From Runella sp. (GTDB lineage: Bacteria > Bacteroidota > Bacteroidia > Cytophagales > Spirosomataceae): 64,000 nt of DNA. Below, in pieces: positions 34,908 to 42,483 of the stretch; positions within the stretch are counted from its first letter, which is position 1, and each line of letters opens with the position of its first letter. The stretch is taken from NCBI RefSeq assembly GCF_027484545.1, contig NZ_JAIXST010000053.1, positions 1 through 64,000 of the forward strand. Direction: 5' to 3'. Position numbers and translations under genes: made by a program. The notes beneath the pieces are model-generated. The model was not told the DNA's origin and did not search any database. It was given only the letters and a program-made list of their open reading frames with translations.

Positions 34908-37900
34908 ATGACCAAAAGAAGATTACTCTACTCGTTGTTGCTTGCCCAAGTCTTTATCTTCGGTTGTAGCAAAAAAATTACTGAGCTAAAGAACCATGAA
35001 CGCTTCAACCCGGTGACACCACTCACGGCTAGTTCGTTCGCCAACCCTTCCTCAGCCGACTTCCCGTGGGTAAGGTGGAACTTTCCGCCAGAAACCGCCG
35101 AGATAGCTGAATTGGAAAAACAACTCACCGAACTCAAAGCGGCAGGCATAGCAGGCGTAGAGATTGGCCAAGGGGGGGAGCCAACGCTCAACCAAATAGA
35201 AGCGGTTTTGAAAAAAGCCAATGAAATAGGCATGAAGGTGAGTTTGAAGTATAAAACAGGCGCACCGATTCCTGGCAATTTTTCGGCCAAACACGATTTT
35301 GTAAGAAAAACGCTTTCGGCGGCTGATACGCTGCTTGTGGGAGGACAAGTTTTTAATGATTCGTTGCCGGGAAAAGGGACGATTCTTTCTGTACAAGCTT
35401 ACAAAGTCACAAAATCGCCCGAAAAAGGCTCGAAATTAATTACAATTGACCACCCTTCAGCAATCGTTTTAACCGATAAAATAACGCAGACCAATACCGC
35501 TGGATTTTTCGGGGGTTCAACTACTGCCCGACTGAATTGGACAGCCCCCGCCGGTGAAGGCAATTGGGTTTTGATTACATTCAGAATGCAAACGGTTGAC
35601 CCTCAGCCCGAAGTTTTTAGTTTGGAAGGCACCAATTTATTGATTGCTGGTTACGAATCGTATTGGACAGAAAGCATCAAAAACCTTTTGAAACAGAATG
35701 GCGGTGGCGATATTTTTGTGGATTCTCACTCGATTGATGGCTTTGGTGCGCCGAGCGATGTGTGGAGCAGCAACATGGCTCAAGAGTTTAAGACAAGAGC
35801 AGGCTATGACCTGATTACCCATTTGCCAGCCTTGATTGATGCGGGTATTGACCGAGTTTGGGGACGCCAAGGGGCTGGTTTAGACATTGACCATTATTAT
35901 ACATACAGTAATAAAACCGATACCCGCATCCGTGCCGATTACAACAGAGTGCGGACGGATTTATTTGTAGAATACCGAATCAAACCTTTTACAACTTGGG
36001 CAAATAGTTACAACCTTGCCTTGCGACTTCAACCCGAAGATGTGCCTACCGTCAATACCCCCGATCAGTTGGACGTGACCTATCACTTAGACCGTCCCGA
36101 ACACGAAACGCTTTCGTCAGGCGATCAAATAGACGTGTATCGTCCGATGGCATCGGCCAACCATATCAGCGGAAACACGTGGTATTCCAATGAGTTAGCA
36201 GCGGCACGTTCGCTCAATTATGTGCAGACGTTTCAAGATATAATCGTCCGAATGAACAAATGTTTTGCCAGCGGCCAGAGCAAAGGCGTGTATCATGTTT
36301 ATCCTTATACGTCTAATCCAAAGTCGGTTTGGCCTGGGTATAATACCTTTGGTGAAGGAAATTTTGCCAACAGTTGGGGCCCACGCAACCCAATCTGGTA
36401 CGCAGAAGCCAAAAATATCAATACTTGGATGGCCCGAAATGAACAAGTATTGAAACAGGGAGTGGCCAAAATTGACGTTGCGGTTTATATGCAAAATTAT
36501 ACATTTCCAGCTCCTTTTGTGGCAGGAAAAGGCAACGTTAGGTTTTGGAACGACCTTTCGCTACAAGAAGAAGGATTTACTTGGGATTACCTCAATCCAA
36601 CGCTTTTGAATTTACCACAAGTTGCGGTTTCAAACAATCGCCTCTACGAAGCAGGCCCTGCCTATAAGGCATTTGTCTTGAATGGTTTTTTGCAATCGGC
36701 TTCCAATTTTAACCCTGCCAAAAATACTTTGCCCGTAGCTACGGCCCGCAAGATGTTAGATTTTGCCCAAAAAGGACTTCCTGTCATTATCGTCGGGCAA
36801 TTGCCTGCCAATACACCTGGCAACACACCTGCTGAAGATGCTACTTTGAAAGAAGTTTTGGCGCAGCTAATGCTTGAAAAATCCGTTCATAAAGCCGCTT
36901 CCGAGGCAGAAGTCCCGAAACTGTTGAAGTGGTTGGGGATTTTGCCTGCCTCAAACCCCGAAAAACCATCTAATTTGATGACTATGCGACGCCACGACAA
37001 AAAAACGGACACAGATTATTACTTTTTGTACAACCAAGGCGACGACCAAATACCAGCGATGCCAAACGCCACCGAGGAAAAATACAAAGGACTGACAACG
37101 ACCCCAGGCAATATTTTTGAAGAACCCAAGACCATCAGAGTAAAAGGATTGAATTATGGTACAAAAATTGGCTCGGCATTGGCTACAAAAGTGACTTTAG
37201 AAGGAATAGGGCAGCCTTTTTTGCTCAATGCGTGGTCGGGCGAAATAAAACCCATTGCCCACTATACCGCTGACGGGAATCACATTACTTTCTCAATTAA
37301 TTTGGCAGTGGATGAATCTATATTAGTAGGAATTACTAAAAACCCTGCTCAATTAGGTTTTGCCCCTGCGAATGTTTTTGTGACAGCAACTGACGCCGAA
37401 AGTGTGGGGCATTTATCGAATGGTTCAATAGTTGTATATTCCTCAAAATCTGGAAATTACACCTCACAGTTGAGCAATGGACAAACGGTAAAAACGACTA
37501 TTGATAACCCGCTCGAAAAGATAGACCTCACACAAGCAGCCTGGAATTTGAAGGTGGAAGATTGGCAACCTAAAAACAAATATGGCACTACGGGTGCGGC
37601 AGGAGCAGAAACGTCGAAATCGTTGATAACCTTGAATTTGAATTCGTTACAACCTTGGCCTGATATTGCCGAACTGAAAAATGTATCGGGCGTGGGTACA
37701 TATACTTATACGCTAAGCCTACCAAGCACTTGGAACAGTGCAAGCCACGGTGCTATGCTTAGTTTGGGACAAGTGGTAGATGCTTTTACGCTGAAAGTAA
37801 ATGACCAAACAGTGCCGATAGACCAGATAAGTGCCAAAGCAGATTTGGGAAGCACGTTGAAAGCAGGAGAAAACAAAATAGAAGTTCGGGTTTCGACTAC

Positions 37901-38024
37901 CTTAAACAATCGCCTGTTTACACTTAGCAAAGCAGTGACTGACCGAGGCATCGTTCAAGAGTACGGATTAGTGGGTCCCGTCATTTTTCAACCTTATAAG
38001 AAAGCAATCATTTGGTCTAAATAG
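34908..38024 (+). CDS. Glycoside hydrolase, probable GH106 (alpha-L-rhamnosidase-like) lipoprotein
   Basis: A 1038-residue protein when started at ATG 34908 (MTKRRLLYSLLLAQVF), which gives a lipoprotein signal ending FGC near residue 20; an in-frame TTG 51 bp earlier would bury it. The large catalytic part has WVRWNFPPE near 55, LKAAGIAGVEIGQGGEP near 80 and YNTFGEGNFANSWGPRNPIW near 480-500. These match the GH106 layout of N-terminal barrel and later beta domains. The C-terminal 150 residues look like a galactose-binding-type jelly roll. It probably trims rhamnose-containing plant or bacterial glycans at the cell surface. No SusCD pair is nearby, and the substrate is inferred only from the family. 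Confidence 0.7.
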   Translation: MTKRRLLYSLLLAQVFIFGCSKKITELKNHERFNPVTPLTASSFANPSSADFPWVRWNFPPETAEIAELEKQLTELKAAGIAGVEIGQGGEPTLNQIEAVLKKANEIGMKVSLKYKTGAPIPGNFSAKHDFVRKTLSAADTLLVGGQVFNDSLPGKGTILSVQAYKVTKSPEKGSKLITIDHPSAIVLTDKITQTNTAGFFGGSTTARLNWTAPAGEGNWVLITFRMQTVDPQPEVFSLEGTNLLIAGYESYWTESIKNLLKQNGGGDIFVDSHSIDGFGAPSDVWSSNMAQEFKTRAGYDLITHLPALIDAGIDRVWGRQGAGLDIDHYYTYSNKTDTRIRADYNRVRTDLFVEYRIKPFTTWANSYNLALRLQPEDVPTVNTPDQLDVTYHLDRPEHETLSSGDQIDVYRPMASANHISGNTWYSNELAAARSLNYVQTFQDIIVRMNKCFASGQSKGVYHVYPYTSNPKSVWPGYNTFGEGNFANSWGPRNPIWYAEAKNINTWMARNEQVLKQGVAKIDVAVYMQNYTFPAPFVAGKGNVRFWNDLSLQEEGFTWDYLNPTLLNLPQVAVSNNRLYEAGPAYKAFVLNGFLQSASNFNPAKNTLPVATARKMLDFAQKGLPVIIVGQLPANTPGNTPAEDATLKEVLAQLMLEKSVHKAASEAEVPKLLKWLGILPASNPEKPSNLMTMRRHDKKTDTDYYFLYNQGDDQIPAMPNATEEKYKGLTTTPGNIFEEPKTIRVKGLNYGTKIGSALATKVTLEGIGQPFLLNAWSGEIKPIAHYTADGNHITFSINLAVDESILVGITKNPAQLGFAPANVFVTATDAESVGHLSNGSIVVYSSKSGNYTSQLSNGQTVKTTIDNPLEKIDLTQAAWNLKVEDWQPKNKYGTTGAAGAETSKSLITLNLNSLQPWPDIAELKNVSGVGTYTYTLSLPSTWNSASHGAMLSLGQVVDAFTLKVNDQTVPIDQISAKADLGSTLKAGENKIEVRVSTTLNNRLFTLSKAVTDRGIVQEYGLVGPVIFQPYKKAIIWSK

Positions 38025-38035
38025 AATGGTCGAAT

Positions 38036-38079
38036 CTTCCCGAAACAGGAACGCCTGCCGGTTCTAAACTTTCGGGAAG
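38036..38079 (+). terminator. Terminator of the GH106-like gene
   Basis: 10-bp perfect stem CTTCCCGAAA / TTTCGGGAAG around a 24-nt loop that itself contains GAAC...GTTC, followed by ATTTTG. The arms are related to the palindrome at 33174-33204. Confidence 0.75.
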
Positions 38080-38087
38080 ATTTTGAA

Positions 38088-39341
38088 TTACCACCTCACC
38101 TGCCCGTCGCCCACAACCACCCATTTTTCGGTAACGAGCTTTTCGAGGGCAAAAGGCCCGCGGGCGTGGAGTTTCTGGGTTGAAATGCCAATTTCGGCTC
38201 CTAAACCAAACACCCCGCCGTCGGTAAATCGGGTAGAAGCATTGGCATACACTGCTGCCGCATCTACTTCATTTAAGAATCGGTCAATCGCTACTTGATT
38301 TTGAGAAATAATGGCTTCGGAATGTCGCGAGGAATAATTCTGAATGTGGGATAAGGCTTCGTCGAGGCCATCGACTACTTTGACAGCCATTTTATAATCT
38401 AAAAACTCCCGCCCAAAATCCTGTGGTTGGGCGTGTTGAAGCATCGGATAGTGAATTTGCTCAAAAATGGAGTACGAATCTTCTTCGGCAAAAACCTCTA
38501 CGTTCCATTTGATGAAGTCTTCTTTGAGCATGGGTAAAAACTCAGCCGCTATGGCTTTGTCCACAATGACACAATCCATGGAATTACAAACCGAAGGGCG
38601 CGAAACCCGCGCATTGACCACAATGTCGCGCGCTTTTTCGAGGTTGGCAGTCGCTTCTACGTAACCGTGACAAACGCCCGCTCCCGTTTCAATCGTGGGA
38701 ATCAATGAATTTTTACGGACAAACTGAATCAACGACTCCGACCCCCGAGGAATGATAATATCCACGTAACGCGTTGCCGTGAGCAATTCCATTACAAATT
38801 GACGGTCGGTGGGTAGAAGCATTACCGCATTGGTATCTATGCCATTTTCTTTCAAGGCTTGGTGAATTAGCCCAACTAAACAGCGATTGGAAAAATCGGC
38901 TTCTTTCCCGCCTTTCAGCACGCAGGCATTGCCTGAGCGCAGACACAGTGCCGCTACATCTACCGTTACGTTGGGGCGTGATTCAAAAATGGCCCCTACC
39001 ACACCGAGTGGAACGGCTATTTTTTTGAGTTTAAGTCCTTGTTCTATTTCTCGTTCAAACAACACCTGCCCCGACGGGTCTGGTAGTTTTGCTACGTCGC
39101 GTAAGCTTTCCGCCAAACCTTGAATCCGTTTTTCGTTTAAGAACAAACGGTCTTTCTTCGGGTCGCCGTTTGGCATACGTTCCATATCTTTTTGGTTTTC
39201 GGCCATGATATGAGATTTGTTCTCAATCAGTATGTCAGCCAAACGATTAAGCAAGGTCGTTTTTTGCTCACTCGTCAAACGGCGGATTTGGGCCGCGGCT
39301 TGCTGCGTAGCTTGAAGTTGGGGAACAATTGTGGTGGTCAT
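38088..39341 (-). CDS. proA: Glutamate-5-semialdehyde dehydrogenase (gamma-glutamyl phosphate reductase)
   Basis: A 417-residue enzyme that reduces gamma-glutamyl phosphate with NADPH in proline synthesis. The catalytic Cys252 is in RVSRPSVCNSMD, the cofactor loop is PLGVVGAIFESRPNVTVD near 111-128, and LKGGKEA at 142-148 is the conserved turn. Normal length. proB is not adjacent, though it usually is. The gene is a minus-strand single unit whose end faces the GH106-like terminator. Confidence 0.93.
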   Translation of the reverse strand: MTTTIVPQLQATQQAAAQIRRLTSEQKTTLLNRLADILIENKSHIMAENQKDMERMPNGDPKKDRLFLNEKRIQGLAESLRDVAKLPDPSGQVLFEREIEQGLKLKKIAVPLGVVGAIFESRPNVTVDVAALCLRSGNACVLKGGKEADFSNRCLVGLIHQALKENGIDTNAVMLLPTDRQFVMELLTATRYVDIIIPRGSESLIQFVRKNSLIPTIETGAGVCHGYVEATANLEKARDIVVNARVSRPSVCNSMDCVIVDKAIAAEFLPMLKEDFIKWNVEVFAEEDSYSIFEQIHYPMLQHAQPQDFGREFLDYKMAVKVVDGLDEALSHIQNYSSRHSEAIISQNQVAIDRFLNEVDAAAVYANASTRFTDGGVFGLGAEIGISTQKLHARGPFALEKLVTEKWVVVGDGQVRW

Positions 39342-39380
39342 TGAAATAAAGTTGAGCTACAAAGATAATAACTTTGTAAC

Positions 39381-41824
39381 TCAACGGCTCAAACTTATGC
39401 CTAACCAATAAGCTTGCGCGTTGTACTGCCAGTCTGACTTAGGCGATGGAAGGTACTGATACGCAACTCCAACCCCCGTACCTATAAAAACGCCCTTGAT
39501 AGGAATTCGAAGCAAATCGCGTATTTCGAGCCCTGCTTCGGCATGAAGCTGATTGGTACGAAACTCCCAACTAAACTGGTGTTTTTCGGATTGACGTAAT
39601 GCTCCCGCCAAAACATTGTTGTATAGCAACAAGCGCGGTTGGGTATATTTGCTCCGAAAACGAAACAGCGTCTGGCTAAAATCGTGGCTAAAGTACAGGG
39701 CGGCGTATCGGTCAGCAATGAAGTCATTGGTAGGTAGTGTACGAAAAGTAGCCAAGGGAAACCCGCTGGAATTCAAACCGGCTACATTTACAAGGCCACT
39801 ACTACCCAGTGAGCCAAACAAATAGGGATAGGGTAAATCGCCGTTGATAAATCCCGACACTACTTTTATATTACTGAAACCCATTCGTTTGGTTCGGATT
39901 TGATAGTATATCTGAACCGCAATACGCCAGTAATCAAACTCACTACCCAAGGTGGGAAGCCCCTTAGATACCTGAACGTTGATAATGGGGAAAAAGCGAT
40001 TGACGATAGACTCCATTCGTCCAGTTCGGTACAGGTTTTCTTTGAATGCAAAACTCCAATCCAGAACCAGTTCAGTGATTTCAAAAGCGTTTCGACCTTC
40101 GTAAGTGTAGGCATAATTGGGCGTTCGCTGTTCTCGGTTGACTGCGATTCTAAACCAACTCCATGCAAAGGGCTTGAAGTGCAGAGAAACGCCGTATTTC
40201 CGAAAATAATCGGCCTGAATCGGCAGGCTGTCTTTGCTGGTAGAAAAAGGTAACGAGGTTTCGGGTTCGATGAGGAAATTAGGGCCTAAAAACTCGGTTG
40301 TTCCGGGTTGGGTAATACTATTTTGAACATAGGCACTCAACTTGTTGAAACGGTCTTTGGTAATATGCCAACTTCCAAGCACTTTGTATTTCCAGCGGGC
40401 ATCTCTTAGCCCATAACCCGCACTGCCATACAGCCTAAATCGTGGTTTAAGACTTTGGTTGTTTTGCAAACCCATTCCTAACCTGGGTCCTTCAATGGAG
40501 TTTCCGTTTAAAAAGTCGCCGGGTTGTAGTTCAATGGGCCCTATTTCAAAAAGATTAGAAAACAAGCTCGCCAAAATATGCCCGTAAGTAGAGTCTAACC
40601 TGCTGATGAGGCTGTTTGGTTTCTTAAAATTAGTGTACATCTTTTGTTCCCAAGCAGCCAGCGTATCGGTTCTGAAACTTTTAAATGTTTCGTTTGTTTG
40701 GCGGATGGCAGCGGGACGCATGGCGCGTTGCACTTCGTCAAATAGCTTATCGTCTAAGTCGGGGTTAATTTCGATGTTGTTCAAATAGGTAGTAAATCGC
40801 ATTTGAAACAGGGCCTAGTACCCCTTGCCCGCGTACCCAGTAAGAGACGCGTAGTAGCTGTCTTGGGAAACCATCGCCCATTTACTTTATGATACTCTTG
40901 CTGAATTCTGAAAGTGAAATTTTGTAGTGTGTCGGTAGGGGCTACACTAATACGCTCAATGGCATATTGGTCGGAGTTGATATATAGAGTGCCTTTTAGG
41001 GCATCAAAATTTGATTTAGGGTAGGGCTTAAAACTAATCACAAAAGTGGTGTCTCGTTCCTGATAGAGAGTATCTTCGATGTTGAAGTCATATTGTGAAA
41101 ACGTTTTTGGATTGATAGGATTCACATAAAACCTTTTCAGAATCGTGAAATTGTAGAGGTCGTCGTAGAAGGATAGTTTGTGTAAATCATGCGGTAAGTA
41201 ATTAGCCATTTGGCTATACACTTGCGCTAAGTTATTGACTGACGCGATGATTGTCTCTTTGTTTTTGTTGGGTTTTTTGTGAATCAACTCACTGAAGTTT
41301 TCTAAGATATAGATGGGGGCCGAAACCTTCGTTGTGCCTATTACTTTTTTGGAGGAGTCTTTCTGTACTTTTCGGAGGCTATCTGCAATCACCAAAATTT
41401 TGGTATAAGCATTGGCTTTGTAGGCATCCAGTTGGTTAGGGTCGTTGATAGGGCGATTTTTTAACACTTTACGAATAATGCCCCAAGCAGGGTTTTCGGA
41501 AGGACGAATGCGTACTTCGGCCAAATCATTGATTTTCTGCGAAAGCTTAAAGGGGCGTTGGTTCGCTTTGTCAGAGAGTACTATTTGCAGCGACTCATAG
41601 CCAATCAAACTCAATACAAGCGTATCAGTGGCAGGATTGACTTGGAGGACAAAACGCCCTTCAATATCGGTTAGTGTTCCTTTGGGTTGGCCTTTGATTC
41701 GTACACTTACAAACGAAAGTGGAGTGTTGTCTTTTGCGTCGGTTACGGTATTTTTTATGGTAACTTTTTGACCAAAAGCGACTTGAGTATATAAAAAAAG
41801 AAGCAGTAAAATGCGTCTCATCAT
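39381..41824 (-). pseudogene. DUF5686 / carboxypeptidase-regulatory-like outer-membrane protein, split by a frameshift
   Basis: Two overlapping frames together make one typical family protein of about 800 residues. The upstream piece (41824 to 40781) has a signal peptide, a carboxypeptidase-regulatory-like beta domain (VTDAKDNTPLSFVSVRIKG) and the start of DUF5686 (NPAWGIIRKVLKNRPIND). It runs out in TRLLLGTRARGTRPCFKC. The second piece (40802 to 39381) resumes with MRFTTYLNNIEINPDL and holds the beta-barrel part to the C-terminus. The shift occurs in the GC-rich stretch 40800-40835, which contains a direct repeat of GGGTAC. One lost base or a short insertion would explain it. Programmed shifting cannot be excluded but nothing supports it. 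Confidence 0.75.
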
Positions 41825-41883
41825 CTTAAATGGCTGTTTACCGATAAAACGTTTTTTTTCTGAATAGATTTTAAAATCTCATC

Positions 41884-41899
41884 TACGAAATATTTCGTA
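41884..41899. promoter_or_regulatory. BlaI-type operator 1
   Basis: TACGAAATATTTCGTA, a perfect 16-bp palindrome just upstream of the -33 element of the blaI promoter and 60 bp before the divergent gene start. Confidence 0.7.
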
Positions 41900-41906
41900 C
41901 AAAAAA

Positions 41907-41938
41907 TTTGGTATTACGAAACTCTTCGTATATGTTTG
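41907..41938 (+). promoter_or_regulatory. Promoter of the blaI-M56 operon
   Basis: TTTG at 41907-41910 and TATGTTTG at 41931-41938 with a 20-bp spacer match the Bacteroidetes promoter consensus. Operator 2 lies exactly in the spacer and operator 3 begins 2 bp after the -7 box, where the start site should be. Repressor binding would block RNA polymerase. Confidence 0.7.
41915..41930. promoter_or_regulatory. BlaI-type operator 2
   Basis: TACGAAACTCTTCGTA, same TACGAA/TTCGTA half-sites at the same spacing as operators 1 and 3, lying in the promoter spacer. Confidence 0.7.
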
Positions 41939-41939
41939 C

Positions 41940-41955
41940 TACGAAATCATTCGTA
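41940..41955. promoter_or_regulatory. BlaI-type operator 3
   Basis: TACGAAATCATTCGTA, flanked by C and G so the dyad extends to 18 bp. It covers the expected transcription start. Confidence 0.7.
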
Positions 41956-41968
41956 GATGATTTGTCGA

Positions 41969-42064
41969 GGATTACAAATCCCCTTTCATTTACCTTTCGG
42001 ATTGTAAATCCGAAAGAGCGGTAGGCTGGAAGCCTGCCAATAGTAAACACGAGGCAGAGCCTCG
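41969..42064. repeat. Cluster of four perfect triloop hairpins in the blaI leader
   Basis: GGATT-ACA-AATCC at 41969-41981. CTTTCGGATT-GTA-AATCCGAAAG at 41994-42016. GGTAGGCT-GGA-AGCCTGCC at 42020-42038 (one T/G pair). CGAGGC-AGA-GCCTCG at 42050-42064, followed by CGC. All lie between the promoter and the blaI start codon, within the transcribed leader. Confidence 0.75.
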
Positions 42065-42114
42065 CGCTATCAAAAATGCACCCACATTCACTAATTCGCA
42101 ATTCACCATTAAAA

Positions 42115-42483
42115 ATGAAACCAACCGATTCTGAACTTGAAATTTTACAGGTGCTTTGGCAGGAAGGCCCCTGTACGGTGCGACAGATAAACGAGCGCCT
42201 CGCCGAAAACAGAGAAGTAGGCTACACCACTACGCTCAAATTGATGCAGATCATGTACGAAAAAGGCCTATTGACTCGATTGGAAGAGGCTCGCTCGCAC
42301 GTATATGAAGCCAATGTCAGCGAGGAAGAAACGCAATCAACGTTGTTAGAGCGTTTTGTGGATACGGCCTTTCGCGGCTCTGCAAGCAAGCTGGTCATGC
42401 ACGCCTTGGGAAATCACAAATCCACTCCTGCCGAATTAGACGAAATTCGTAAACTATTAGACCAAATCGAACAACAGCCATGA
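42115..42483 (+). CDS. blaI: BlaI/MecI/CopY-family transcriptional repressor
   Basis: A 122-residue winged-helix regulator started at ATG 42115; the open frame extends further upstream, but that part lies in the hairpin leader and is not conserved. TDSELEILQVLWQEGPCTVRQINE at residues 3-26 and GYTTTLKLMQIMYEKGLL at 35-52 are the DNA-binding domain. The helical C-terminus mediates dimerisation and carries the cleavage-sensitive region in homologues. It probably represses its own operon by binding the three dyads at 41884-41955. The stop overlaps the start of the M56 gene (ATGA), so the two are translationally coupled. Confidence 0.9.
   Translation: MKPTDSELEILQVLWQEGPCTVRQINERLAENREVGYTTTLKLMQIMYEKGLLTRLEEARSHVYEANVSEEETQSTLLERFVDTAFRGSASKLVMHALGNHKSTPAELDEIRKLLDQIEQQP

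Noticed and set aside
40800-40835. 16-bp insertion as the cause of the DUF5686 frameshift
   Set aside because: The frame change requires a length of 2 mod 3, and an in-frame TAG would remain, so a 16-bp insert does not fit.
42076-42114. Longer start for the BlaI-like protein
   Set aside because: The extension lies in the hairpin leader, adds a non-conserved tail, and the ATG at 42115 begins directly at the winged-helix domain.
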